Assembly (NCBI RefSeq): GCF_018336935.1
Contig: NZ_CP068771.1
Coordinates: 1,364,001 to 1,428,000, forward strand
Length of the DNA: 64,000 nt
Reading direction: 5' to 3'
Origin: Serratia plymuthica
Lineage (GTDB): Bacteria > Pseudomonadota > Gammaproteobacteria > Enterobacterales > Enterobacteriaceae
This document shows positions 17,719 through 26,949 of this stretch, piece by piece. The notes below the pieces were generated by a model. The model did not search any database, had not been told where the DNA came from, and worked only from the letters and a program-made list of their open reading frames with translations. The translations under genes were made by a program, and so were the position numbers. Position 1 is the first letter of the stretch. Each line of letters starts with the position of its first letter.

Positions 17719-18298
17719 TCAGAGGCTTCGGCCTTTTTGCTGACTTCGGATAAATTCTTCCGGAGTCTGGTTATTTAATGATGAATGCGGTCTGCACTGC
17801 GCCAGTGCTCGATCTTCTCCTGTGCATCCTCCAGTGACAGGAACCAATGCACATTCAGACATTCGTCAGGCAGGCTGCTGTTAAATGACTCTACCAGTGC
17901 ATTGTCTGTCGGTTTTCCGGGGCGTGAGAAGTCCATTGTCACCTTATTTTCATATGCCCATCGGTCCAGCGATTTAGAGATAAATTCACTTCCGTTGTCC
18001 GTCTGCAGGCGATAGGGGATACGGTGCTGTATTTGCTTCAGATGCTCCATAACCGCTACCACATCATCTCCGCGCAGACCCTGACCTACCTCGATCGCCT
18101 CGCATTCACGACTAAAATTATCCACGACAGTCAGGGTGCGTATTCGCCGTCCGTTGAACAGATTATCAGCAACAAAATCCATGCTCCAGCACTGATCTAA
18201 CGCGGTCACTTGTGGACGTGCGTGTCTGTGCAATTTCTCTTACTCTGTGAGTCAGGGCCCTGTCATCACGACAACTGCGATACTTACATTGGGAGATC
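17719..18298 (-). pseudogene. Broken IS3-family (IS407-like) transposase orfB remnant
   Basis: On the minus strand a 152-codon frame carries the integrase core: DQCWSMDFVADNLF with the first Asp, QTDNGSEF with the second, and VESFNSSLPDECLNVHWFLSL with the Glu. This DDE pattern and wording fit the IS407 group of IS3. Reading past its stop in another frame gives the normal C-terminus (PHSSLNNQTPEEFIRSQQKGRSL, stop at 17719), so a frameshift or small deletion lies near 17785. Upstream, YRSCRDDRALTHRVREIAQTR matches the orfB N-terminal region but is joined to the core with about 50-60 residues missing. No orfA and no terminal inverted repeats are visible, so the element is dead. Confidence 0.87.
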
Positions 18299-18328
18299 AA
18301 AGGTCAGACCCTTTTGTTTCCCCTGATA

Positions 18329-18363
18329 ATAAAAATGCCGACCAGAGTTAACTGGCCGGCATT
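18329..18363 (-). terminator. Terminator of slaA
   Basis: On the minus strand AATGCCGGCCAG pairs with CTGGTCGGCATT (one mismatch) around TTAACT, followed by TTTTATTATC. It lies about 70 bp after the slaA stop. Confidence 0.85.
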
Positions 18364-18431
18364 CAAATTACTGATATATCCTTCAACCACTGGCGGCTTT
18401 TGCGAAAAGAGCCAGCCCGCGGCATGTACCC

Positions 18432-21400
18432 TTAAGCGTAATGCAGAGTATCAATCAGTTGCTGATGGTTTTGACCTGTCAGGTAAACAACGCTGTCGTT
18501 GGTATCCAGAGTGTGGTTATTGTTGTTATCAATAATCACGTAGGAGCTGGCATTATTGCCTGTTCCGCCGAACACTACAGATGCCACGCCGACTTTAGCT
18601 GTCAGTGAGTTGCTGCTGTCCAGGCCGAGGATACCGCCCAGCAGCCCGATAACACCGTTGGTCAGACCGCCAACCAGGGTACCCAGCAGGGCATCCAGAG
18701 TATCGGCAGCACGAGTGCCGTAATCCGCCACCGCAGTGCCGCTGGTATCGCCGGAAATGGTCAAGCCAGAAGCGACGTCGACAATTTTGTCTTTGGTACT
18801 GTCAAAATCGGTGATGGTAATACCAGCCTGAGTATTACTGGCCTTCGCTTCGAAGGTATTTACACCAGTCCCGCCGGTCAGCGTGGTATTACCGATCGCC
18901 GCCAGGTGGTCGGCAGTGGTAGAACCTTCCACTGTCAGTTGGTAACCATTCAGACCCAGGCTCGTCAGAACCGGCGCCAGCAGCGCGGTAGTGACAGCAC
19001 TCAGCGGCAGAATATTCAGCAACTGAACGATGATACCGTCACCGGTACCGCCGTGGCTTGAATCAAGATTCAGGCCGCCGGTATTAGTCGATGCGTTAAT
19101 ATCGCGAACGTTGCTGAAACCGCTGCCAACAGCCAGATTCAGAGCATGATCACCTGTTACGTTGATAGTCTGAACCTGTGCGTTGGTACCCGCCAGAGAC
19201 ATAATGTTGCTAAATGCCCCCGTACCGCCAGAAGCAATATTCACCGTACCCAACGCAGTACCCAGCAATGCGCTACTGCTGCTGTTCAAGCTGATGGCAC
19301 CAGCATTCACGTTCGCAGAACTCACCGCATCAAAGTTAATATTGAAATGGTCAGTCGCATTCTGGACAAAAGTGAAGCTCAACGTACTTGCAGCCGTCGC
19401 ATCACCTTTTACTTCCAATTGTGCAGCAGTACCGCCGGCAGCGTTAATCACACTGGCATTGGCCAAACCGGAAATAACAAAGCCCTGTGCGCCCAGGTTG
19501 GTGGCCGCAGCACCTTGAGTAACGGTCCCCCCAGTAGTCCCTTCAACCGTAGCTGTCCCGTTGGTTAAGCCAAAATCAAAGACATGGGTCGGTGTAGTTA
19601 CGCTGGTAGTGGTCGGTGAACCAATTAATGGTGTGGTAATCAGGGTGCCAACGGATTTGCCGATGTAGCCCGTCAGATCAATCTGTTCGATATTTGAGAA
19701 GTTATTGGCGTTACTGGTGACTACACTGGTGCGAATACCCAAAGCATTCTGATTCGTCACTACAGATTTAGTGATAAAGTTGGCAGAAATGGAATCAGTA
19801 CCTGCGCCACCATCAGCTTTAATGGTTGTCGCCACTGTGTTAGCACCGTTTGACACCCCATTACCAGCCCACTGCAGGCTATCGTTTCCAGCACCAAGGT
19901 TAAACTGGCCTGTACCGGTGGCAATATTTGCCGTAGAGGTAACAACCACAGTGTCCGAACCAGAGCTGGCATTCAGAATGATATTACCGTTGTTTACGGT
20001 AATATCCACACCCGGGTCAACCCCGTTGTCTGACAGGTTGACCGTTGCTGCGCTGGTGCCGTTAATGGTCAGATTCGCCAGATGATCGGCGAACTTCAGG
20101 TTAACGACACTGGCGGCATTGGCGGCAAGTTGAACATCGGTCAATACTGCAGTTTCGGCATTGCTGATCTGGTGTGAAACCCCAGTGTTAACTGTCCCGG
20201 TGGCATTACCGCCAGCCGCTGTCGTGGTCAGGGATGCTGCAGTTTTGTACAACAGGCTGGTGCCGATATCAAATTCAAAACCGTGCTGTTGAGTCACGGT
20301 TGCTGCATCTGTTGCTACGGAACCGCGGAGATCAGTAATAATCGCTTGAGTGATAGCTGCTTTGTCAGTACCCAGTGCACTATAAACAGCTAATTGAGCC
20401 GGAGTTGCATCTACACCATGTACGGCTTTATAAACATGTTGAATGAAACTATCACCGGTAAGCTGCGCGCCTTTACGCAAAAATTCTTCAGAGCCTAACG
20501 CCAGAGAAATAGCACTCTTGTAGGTATTAACGCTTTTGGCCAGGTATTTACTCCAGGTATCTAAACCTGTGGCATCAATTCCACGTTCTGGAATGGCAAG
20601 ATAAATCGCTGCGGCTTGCTCTTGATACTGTAGGTCAGGTAGTTGACCTTGCGCATAGCTTGTTGTTGCGTCAGTGAAATGTTGTTTCCCAGTGGCATCG
20701 GTCGGTGAAGTGTTGACACGGATGGCATTAACAATCTCTACAAGCACGTTGCCCCGAGAGGCACCATTGCCCAGTTCGGTAACGTATTGTGAGAGCTCAG
20801 TACTACTAGGGGAACGTTCAAGACCGAATTTAAACAGGCGTGTGACAAAGTCGGTATTATTTAAAGAGGTAATATAAGAGCGGCTATTGATAAACAATTG
20901 CGCTACTTGCTCAAAGCTCTGCGTACCATGATTCAGTACTGCCCCCCAATAATTTACGCCATCAGCACCGGCGACGGATCCCAGCACACGGTAAATGGCC
21001 AGCACGTCAGAAGCGCCTTGCCCCGATGCTGCGGAGTTAGTTGAAGGGTAAAGGATTTTATCAACAGTGGTTTCAAAGGCGCTTTGCTCTGATAATGTTG
21101 TACTGTCAAAACCATTATATGACAATAACTCTGTTGTTGCGTTAGCCAGGGCTTGATTTAACGAACCGGAACCCAGTAACTCATTGACTTCATTACTCGT
21201 TGGCAAGTCACCATGGATAAGTTGATATACTGTTTGAACAATTTCAGTATCAGAACGCCCGGCATAACGCGCTAATCCTTCAGGGCTGGCTAATAACAAT
21301 GATACGAATTGAGCACTGGTTAGAGTATTAGACTCAATCCGACCACCAAAGTAGTTTACGTCTGATACAGAAGGAGTTTTTCCCAAGACTGCATAATATA

Positions 21401-21437
21401 TCGCTGCAGCTGATTGCTGTGATGCTAAAGAAGCCAT
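18432..21437 (-). CDS. slaA: Surface-layer protein SlaA, secreted by the type I exporter
   Basis: A 1001-residue protein close in length and position to SlaA of S. marcescens, the S-layer protein exported by the Lip system. It has no N-terminal signal peptide, as expected for type I secretion. The first 375 residues hold three DUF4214-like helical units (near 5-90, 140-240 and 275-375). The rest is rich in Gly, Thr, Asn, Ala and Val in beta-type repeats, with an RTX-like GAGNDSL and a C-terminal GGTGVNTFEA...ITITDFDSTKDKIVDV stretch typical of type I substrates. It ends in a short hydrophobic-polar tail (LIDTLHYA). AAGGGG lies just before the ATG. It is divergent from lipBCD across a 676-bp A/T-rich region. 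Cys is absent, as usual for such proteins. Confidence 0.88.
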   Translation of the reverse strand: MASLASQQSAAAIYYAVLGKTPSVSDVNYFGGRIESNTLTSAQFVSLLLASPEGLARYAGRSDTEIVQTVYQLIHGDLPTSNEVNELLGSGSLNQALANATTELLSYNGFDSTTLSEQSAFETTVDKILYPSTNSAASGQGASDVLAIYRVLGSVAGADGVNYWGAVLNHGTQSFEQVAQLFINSRSYITSLNNTDFVTRLFKFGLERSPSSTELSQYVTELGNGASRGNVLVEIVNAIRVNTSPTDATGKQHFTDATTSYAQGQLPDLQYQEQAAAIYLAIPERGIDATGLDTWSKYLAKSVNTYKSAISLALGSEEFLRKGAQLTGDSFIQHVYKAVHGVDATPAQLAVYSALGTDKAAITQAIITDLRGSVATDAATVTQQHGFEFDIGTSLLYKTAASLTTTAAGGNATGTVNTGVSHQISNAETAVLTDVQLAANAASVVNLKFADHLANLTINGTSAATVNLSDNGVDPGVDITVNNGNIILNASSGSDTVVVTSTANIATGTGQFNLGAGNDSLQWAGNGVSNGANTVATTIKADGGAGTDSISANFITKSVVTNQNALGIRTSVVTSNANNFSNIEQIDLTGYIGKSVGTLITTPLIGSPTTTSVTTPTHVFDFGLTNGTATVEGTTGGTVTQGAAATNLGAQGFVISGLANASVINAAGGTAAQLEVKGDATAASTLSFTFVQNATDHFNINFDAVSSANVNAGAISLNSSSSALLGTALGTVNIASGGTGAFSNIMSLAGTNAQVQTINVTGDHALNLAVGSGFSNVRDINASTNTGGLNLDSSHGGTGDGIIVQLLNILPLSAVTTALLAPVLTSLGLNGYQLTVEGSTTADHLAAIGNTTLTGGTGVNTFEAKASNTQAGITITDFDSTKDKIVDVASGLTISGDTSGTAVADYGTRAADTLDALLGTLVGGLTNGVIGLLGGILGLDSSNSLTAKVGVASVVFGGTGNNASSYVIIDNNNNHTLDTNDSVVYLTGQNHQQLIDTLHYA

Positions 21438-22113
21438 AAGTTACCCCTTGATATCTCAAAATGTACACGATCGCGTCTGTTTGCAATCAATATTACCGTC
21501 TTCGACCAAAGCCAAAGACCGAACGGAATCAAAACTGAGCTGGTAAAAGTTTTGCAAAAACAGTGGGATATTGCGTGATACATAAATGGCAATTTTTTGT
21601 TTTCGCAGCTTAAGCAAAGGAGCTATCGGGTGTTTTGTCAAGGTGGTGGTTTTTTTTATTTATTTTTCATATCAAACATCCTAAATGTTCGATGCAATAA
21701 TAACTTATGCAATTTACGTATTGATTTTATATGCTTTTATGTTTACACCAACGGCTAGTGTTTTTGTAGGTGATTGTTAGATGTCTAATTATTTATTGGT
21801 TATATTTTATAAGTAAGGTGGCGGAAATCTGTCAAATTCCTCACAATAACTAATGGTTTGTTTTTTATGAGATGAGGTGAACTAATTATTTGTTTTAAAA
21901 AGTAAAAAAAATTTAGATAAGCTAAATTTTTTTTTACTTTCCACCTTGCCGATATCCGCTTTCTCTACCTATAGTTAAAAAAAAGTATCTGCAGTCTCGA
22001 GCATGTTTGGGGTGAGTCTTCTTTAGGATTTTTTTAGTTTTCCCCTTTAGGAATTTCCTTAGAAGAAATCAATGCGGATTGGGCTGACAGTGCACATGAT
22101 GTAAGGGCAGAAA
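21438..22113. promoter_or_regulatory. Divergent A/T-rich regulatory region between slaA and lipB
   Basis: About 676 bp without a convincing gene. It is strongly A/T-rich with long A and T runs, as in H-NS-bound regions, and must carry promoters for slaA (leftward) and lipBCD (rightward). A large A/T hairpin is listed separately. A 61-codon frame at 21456-21641 on the minus strand has no supporting features. Exact promoters cannot be assigned by eye. Confidence 0.5.
21898..21940. repeat. Long A/T-only inverted repeat upstream of lipB
   Basis: AAAGTAAAAAAAATTTAG (21898-21916) is mirrored by CTAAATTTTTTTTTACTTT (21922-21940) around ATAAG, a 19-bp stem with one extra T. It lies about 170 bp before the lipB start. 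The lack of G/C pairs makes it a poor classical terminator, although the T-run would allow one in either direction; an architectural or protein-binding role is equally possible. Confidence 0.8.
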
Positions 22114-23880
22114 GTGAACCAATTTATACCGCGCAATGAAATTGCGGATGTTATACGGACACGCAGTAAAATTTTCTGGACCGTTGGCATATTTACCGCA
22201 TTTATTAATTTGTTAATGCTCGTTCCCTCTATCTATATGCTCCAGGTTTATGACCGGGTGCTTCCGTCGCGTAATGAAATAACCTTGCTGATGTTAACGC
22301 TGATTATGCTGGGCATGTTCGGTATGATGGCGTTACTGGAGTATGTCCGCAGCATGGTGGTTATCCGTATCGGCAGCCAGTTGGATATGCGCTTGAATAC
22401 CCGTATTTATACTGCGGCGTATGAGGCAAATCTTAAAAATGGCTCTTCCGATGCAGGTCAGATGCTGAGTGATTTGACCACCGTTCGCCAATTCCTTACC
22501 GGCAGCGCTTTATTCGCTTTCTTCGATGCGCCCTGGTTCCCGATCTACCTGCTGGTGATTTTCCTGTTCAACCCTTGGCTTGGCTTGTTTGCCTTGGTGG
22601 GATCGCTGTTGTTGATCACTCTGGCGGTTATCAACGAAATGGTTTCCAAGAAACCTTTGGGCGAAGCGAGCAAGTTGTCAATCATGTCCAGCAGCCTGGC
22701 GAGCACCAACTTGCGTAATGCCGAGGTGATCGAAGCATTGGGCATGTTGCCTAATCTTAAACAGCGTTGGTTTACATTGCACCAGCGTTTCCTCAATAGC
22801 CAACGTGTGGCCAGTGAACGCGCCACCACCGTTACCTCAATCACCAAATTTGTTCGTCTCTCGCTGCAATCATTGGTGCTGGGATTAGGCGGCTGGCTGG
22901 CGATTGATGGCCACATTACTCCCGGAATGATGATTGCCGGTTCTATTTTGATGGGGCGCACGCTGGCACCGATTGAACAGGTGATCAACGTCTGGAAAAG
23001 CTGGAGCTCAGCCAAGCTCTCTTATCAACGCTTGGTAAAATTGCTTGATCAGCATCCGCCGCGCGGTCTGGGTATGTCGTTGCCTCGGCCTGTCGGCGTC
23101 ATCTCGGTAGAAGGCGTAACCGCCACTCCACCGGGATCCAAAGCCGATGCGGTCTTGCATAACGTCAGCTTTGCCATTCAACCGGGCGACGTGCTGGGGA
23201 TTATTGGGCCAAGCGCTTCCGGCAAATCCACATTGGCACGCTTGTTGGTTGGCATTTGGCCGGTAAGCGAAGGCATTGTACGGCTTGATAACGCCGACAT
23301 TTATCAATGGAACAAAGACGAGTTGGGGCCGTATATCGGCTACCTGCCACAAGATATCGAACTGTTCGCCGGCACCATTGCCGAGAATATCGCGCGTTTT
23401 AACGCTATCGATTCAGCGAAAGTGATTGAGGCCGCCAAACTGGCCGGCGTACATGAACTGATTCTGCGTTTCCCTAATGGTTATGATTCGGTCATAGGCA
23501 ATGGCGGCGCAGGGCTGTCTGGTGGGCAGAAGCAGCGCATTGGCCTGGCGCGTGCGTTGTATGGCGATCCTTCCCTGATCGTGTTGGATGAGCCTAACTC
23601 CAACCTGGACGATGCCGGTGAAAAGGCGCTGAATCAGGCGATTCTGTTCCTCAAGCAACGCAATAAAACGGTGATTCTGATTACCCATCGAACCAATTTG
23701 CTGTCAATGACCAGCAAATTGTTGTTGCTGGTAAACGGTACCGTCAATGCATTTGGCCCAACTCAGCAGGTGTTGCAGGCGCTGGCGAATGCTCAGAAGG
23801 CGCAGACTCCACAGCAGGCGGTTCGCGCAGTCAATTCCGAGCCGGACGAAGGCAATATCCCAAAAACTCAAATTAATTAA
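22114..23880 (+). CDS. lipB: Type I secretion ABC transporter ATPase/permease LipB
   Basis: Inner-membrane energy component of the type I exporter that secretes lipase, protease and SlaA in S. marcescens. The 588 residues match LipB/PrtD in length. The N-terminal half spans the membrane (helices near 22-45, 58-78, 132-180 and 250-275); it lacks an N-terminal peptidase domain. The nucleotide-binding half has Walker A GPSASGKST near 366, signature LSGGQKQRIGLARAL near 468 and Walker B LIVLDEPNSNLD near 489. The start is the GTG at 22114, with AAGGG at 22103-22107. First gene of lipBCD, divergent from slaA. Confidence 0.92.
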   Translation: MNQFIPRNEIADVIRTRSKIFWTVGIFTAFINLLMLVPSIYMLQVYDRVLPSRNEITLLMLTLIMLGMFGMMALLEYVRSMVVIRIGSQLDMRLNTRIYTAAYEANLKNGSSDAGQMLSDLTTVRQFLTGSALFAFFDAPWFPIYLLVIFLFNPWLGLFALVGSLLLITLAVINEMVSKKPLGEASKLSIMSSSLASTNLRNAEVIEALGMLPNLKQRWFTLHQRFLNSQRVASERATTVTSITKFVRLSLQSLVLGLGGWLAIDGHITPGMMIAGSILMGRTLAPIEQVINVWKSWSSAKLSYQRLVKLLDQHPPRGLGMSLPRPVGVISVEGVTATPPGSKADAVLHNVSFAIQPGDVLGIIGPSASGKSTLARLLVGIWPVSEGIVRLDNADIYQWNKDELGPYIGYLPQDIELFAGTIAENIARFNAIDSAKVIEAAKLAGVHELILRFPNGYDSVIGNGGAGLSGGQKQRIGLARALYGDPSLIVLDEPNSNLDDAGEKALNQAILFLKQRNKTVILITHRTNLLSMTSKLLLLVNGTVNAFGPTQQVLQALANAQKAQTPQQAVRAVNSEPDEGNIPKTQIN

Positions 23881-23936
23881 GCTGTGAACTTGCCGGGCGG
23901 CGCTGCAATGCGCCGTCTGCAGTCAAAGGAGTTGGT

Positions 23937-25268
23937 ATGTCTACGCACATTGGCGAGCCGCAAGACTCGTATTCAGAGCAGATCCCTCAGGATGAACGGC
24001 GTTTCACCCGCATGGGATGGTTAGTGGTTGGGTTTGGCCTGTTTGGCTTTTTGGCCTGGGCAGCATTTGCGCCTTTGGACAAAGGGGTTGCGGCACCGGG
24101 GTCCGTTACCGTCTCCGGCAACCGTAAAACAGTGCAGGCGCCAGCCAGTGGCATTATCACAAATATCGCCGTTAAAGAAGGTGACAAGGTTAAAGCCGGC
24201 GAGGTGCTGGTGCAATTGAGCCAGGTGCAGGCACAGGCTCAGGTCGCTTCGCTGCGTGACCAGTACTACACCACGCTGGCTTCGGAAGGGCGGTTACTCG
24301 CCGAGCGAGATGGATTAAGCAAAGTCACTTTTTCCCCCGTTTTTGAGCAAATCAAAGATCAGCCACGCGTTGCCGAAATTATTGCATTGCAAACACAGTT
24401 GTTTTCTTCCCGGCGCCTGGGGCTGCAAAGCGAAATTGACGGCTATAAGCAGTCAATGGATGGCATACGTTTCCAGTTAAAGGGCCTGCAGGATTCACGG
24501 GTTAACAAACAGATCCAGCTTTCCAGTCTGCGTGAGCAGATGAACAGCATGAAGCAACTTGCCGCGGACGGTTATTTACCGCGTAACCGCTATCTGGAAG
24601 TTCAGCGCCAGTTTGCCGAGGTGAACAGCAGCATCGATGAAACCATCGGGCGAATTGGCCAACTGCAAAAACAGTTGCAAGAGTCTCAGCAGCGGATCGA
24701 CCAACGCTTTGCCGATTATCAGCGTGAGGTCAGAACCCAGTTGGCGCAGACCCAAATGGATGCCAGCGAATTCAGAAATAAACTTGAAATGGCGAATTTT
24801 GAGCTCGGTAACACGGCCATCACTTCGTCGGTGGATGGCACCGTGGTCGGATTAAACATCTTTACTCAGGGGGGCGTCGTGGGAGCGGGTGACCACCTGA
24901 TGGACGTTGTACCCAGCCAGGCTACGCTGGTGGTGGATTCTCGCCTCAAGGTAGAACTGGTAGATAAAGTGTACAACGGGTTGCCGGTGGATTTGATGTT
25001 TACCGCCTTCAACCAAAACAAGACCCCGAAAATTCCGGGGACGGTGACGTTGGTTTCCGCCGATCGGCTGGTGGACAAAGCCAACGGCGAGCCCTACTAC
25101 CAGATGCAGGTTACGGTAACGCCAGAAGGCATGAAGATGCTGAATGGGGAAGACATCAAACCCGGTATGCCTGTTGAGGTGTTTGTGAAGACGGGGTCGC
25201 GCTCACTGTTGAGTTATCTGTTTAAACCTATTTTGGATCGCGCTCATACTTCATTAACCGAGGAATAA
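23937..25268 (+). CDS. lipC: Type I secretion membrane-fusion protein LipC
   Basis: HlyD-family adaptor that bridges LipB and the outer-membrane LipD through the periplasm. The 443-residue protein has a short cytoplasmic start, a single membrane helix near residues 28-48 (GWLVVGFGLFGFLAWAAF), a split lipoyl domain (VQAPASGIITNIAVKEGDKVKAGEVLVQL near 68-97), long coiled-coil helices near 110-290 and a beta-barrel C-terminal part (ITSSVDGTVVGLNIFTQGGVVGAG). AAAGGAG precedes the ATG at 23937, 56 bp after lipB. Confidence 0.92.
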   Translation: MSTHIGEPQDSYSEQIPQDERRFTRMGWLVVGFGLFGFLAWAAFAPLDKGVAAPGSVTVSGNRKTVQAPASGIITNIAVKEGDKVKAGEVLVQLSQVQAQAQVASLRDQYYTTLASEGRLLAERDGLSKVTFSPVFEQIKDQPRVAEIIALQTQLFSSRRLGLQSEIDGYKQSMDGIRFQLKGLQDSRVNKQIQLSSLREQMNSMKQLAADGYLPRNRYLEVQRQFAEVNSSIDETIGRIGQLQKQLQESQQRIDQRFADYQREVRTQLAQTQMDASEFRNKLEMANFELGNTAITSSVDGTVVGLNIFTQGGVVGAGDHLMDVVPSQATLVVDSRLKVELVDKVYNGLPVDLMFTAFNQNKTPKIPGTVTLVSADRLVDKANGEPYYQMQVTVTPEGMKMLNGEDIKPGMPVEVFVKTGSRSLLSYLFKPILDRAHTSLTEE

Positions 25269-25270
25269 TT

Positions 25271-26647
25271 TTGATTCAATTTAAACGACAGGTTGCTGGC
25301 CTTGCTATCAGTACCCTCTTGTTTGCGATATCTGCGCCGGTTCATTCGATAGGGATTCTAGACGCATATTCGCTGGCACTTGAAAAAGATCCGACCTTCC
25401 GGGCGGCAATAAAAGAGAAAGAGGCAGGAGACGAAAACGAAAATATCGGCAGGGCGGGGCTGCTGCCGAAGGTATCGGGCAATTACCAGAACTCGCCGAG
25501 AAACTGGCAGACGCAAAAATATCCGTCGAGTGACATTTTTGGCAATGTTAGCGAAGTCACCCAGCGCAGGCAGTATCGCAGCTATTCCAGCTCGATTACG
25601 CTGACGCAACCATTGTTCGACTATGAGGCTTATGCGCGTTACAAAGCCGGTGTTGCTCAGACATTGATGTCTGACGAACGTTATCGCAGCAAGTTCCTGG
25701 ATTTGGCGGTGCGGGTGATTTCCGCCTACGTGGAGGTGGCTTACTCGAAAGACCAGATCGCGTTGGCCTCTGCGCAGAAGGCGGCTTATAAAGAGCAGTT
25801 GACGCTGAACGATCGTTTAATGGGGGCCGGCGAAGGCACCATTACCGACGTTTCGGAGACCCAGGCGCGTTATAGCCTGGCCGAGGCGCAGGAGATTGAA
25901 GCGCGTGATGCGTTGGATGCCGCTCAACGCGAGTTGGAAGTGATTATTGGTGTCCCGCTCAACCAACTGGATGAGTTGCAAACGTTGCGCCCAGGCAAGT
26001 TCCAGGTGGCGCCGCTCATCCCTTCCAGGTTTGAGGAATGGCAAAAGATCGCTCTGGAAAATAACCCGACGTTGGCGGCATCTCGCCATGGCGTTGATGC
26101 GGCGAAGTATGAAGTGGAAAGAAATCGCGCAGGTTTTATGCCCCAGGTGCAGCTTTACGCCTCACATTCAGAAAATGACTCCAGCAGCGATAACACGGTG
26201 AATCAGAAGTATCGTACCGACAGTATTGGCGTGCAGGTCAGCGTACCCATTTATGCCGGTGGCGGCGTTTCGGCGTCAACCCGACAGGCCGCCGCACGCT
26301 ATGGACAGGCGATGTTCGAAATGGATGCCCAGACGGGCACCACGCTGAATGATTTACGCAAGCAGTTCAACCTGTGCATCAGCAGTCGCGCCAAGCTGGC
26401 TGCTTACGAGTTGGCGGTTAAGTCGGCGACCACTCAGGTCACGGCTACCCGGCAAAGCGTGCTGGCGGGGCAACGCGTCAACGTAGATGTGCTTAATGCG
26501 GAACAACAACTATACAGTGCGCAGAAGGACCTGGCGTCGGCGAAATATACCTATATCAAGGCTTGGATCACCCTGTTAAGTGATTCGGGTACCCTGGATG
26601 AACATGATGTAAAACGTGTGGCGCAGTATTTTTCCCATAATCGCTAG
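25271..26647 (+). CDS. lipD: Type I secretion outer-membrane channel LipD (TolC family)
   Basis: Outer-membrane trimeric duct of the exporter. The 458 residues start with a signal peptide (MIQFKRQVAGLAISTLLFAI...PVHS, then IGILDAYSLALEKDP, the usual TolC-family mature start). Two outer-membrane-efflux repeats follow, with DVSETQARYSLAEAQEIEARD near 198 and VNVDVLNAEQQLYSAQKDLA near 400. The start is a TTG at 25271, 2 bp after the lipC stop, with GAGGA at 25260-25264; no ATG or GTG would keep the signal peptide. A terminator follows. Confidence 0.92.
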   Translation: MIQFKRQVAGLAISTLLFAISAPVHSIGILDAYSLALEKDPTFRAAIKEKEAGDENENIGRAGLLPKVSGNYQNSPRNWQTQKYPSSDIFGNVSEVTQRRQYRSYSSSITLTQPLFDYEAYARYKAGVAQTLMSDERYRSKFLDLAVRVISAYVEVAYSKDQIALASAQKAAYKEQLTLNDRLMGAGEGTITDVSETQARYSLAEAQEIEARDALDAAQRELEVIIGVPLNQLDELQTLRPGKFQVAPLIPSRFEEWQKIALENNPTLAASRHGVDAAKYEVERNRAGFMPQVQLYASHSENDSSSDNTVNQKYRTDSIGVQVSVPIYAGGGVSASTRQAAARYGQAMFEMDAQTGTTLNDLRKQFNLCISSRAKLAAYELAVKSATTQVTATRQSVLAGQRVNVDVLNAEQQLYSAQKDLASAKYTYIKAWITLLSDSGTLDEHDVKRVAQYFSHNR

Positions 26648-26685
26648 AGAATTTCCGCTGCGTAGTGACCATAAGTATTAATCTG

Positions 26686-26713
26686 AAAGAGCAGCGTCAA
26701 GCTGCTCTTTTTT
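26686..26713 (+). terminator. Terminator of lipBCD
   Basis: AAAGAGCAGC (26686-26695) pairs with GCTGCTCTTT (26701-26710) around GTCAA, followed by more T. It lies about 40 bp after the lipD stop. Confidence 0.92.
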
Positions 26714-26729
26714 GCATGAATACGTTATG

Positions 26730-26949
26730 TTAGCTGTCAATAGTGCTTCTATCGTCACCCTGGATGGCCCATTTTTCGATGAATGTATTCGCATATCTCT
26801 TTAGAGCTCCAGCCAGCTCCGGGTAAGCGTTGGTTTTGGCATAACAGACGTAACCGTTGTGTAGATGAAGGGTTTTTATAGTTAAGGGGTCAGCTGGCGA
26901 TAAATGGCGCACTCGTTTATGAGAAAGACAACTGAGTAAAGGGTTAATA
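26730..26949 (-). other. Possible coding remnant upstream of manC
   Basis: The 302-bp gap between lipD and manC holds a minus-strand frame that stays open for about 73 codons and continues antisense into manC. The part in the gap (LHLHNGYVCYAKTNAYPEL, then AGALKRYANTFIEKW) looks more protein-like than chance and is reminiscent of the tail of a LysR-type regulator, but I cannot name a family. No start with a ribosome site is visible. It could be the end of a gene cut by rearrangement, or nothing. The manC promoter must also lie here. Confidence 0.25.

Noticed and set aside
18432..21437. SlaA as a phase-variable repeat adhesin.
   Set aside because: The beta repeats are degenerate and I see no exact DNA tandem repeats that would slip; DUF4214 units and context fit the S-layer protein.
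21456..21641. 61-codon minus-strand frame upstream of slaA.
   Set aside because: No ribosome site of note and no recognisable domain; it lies in the slaA promoter region.
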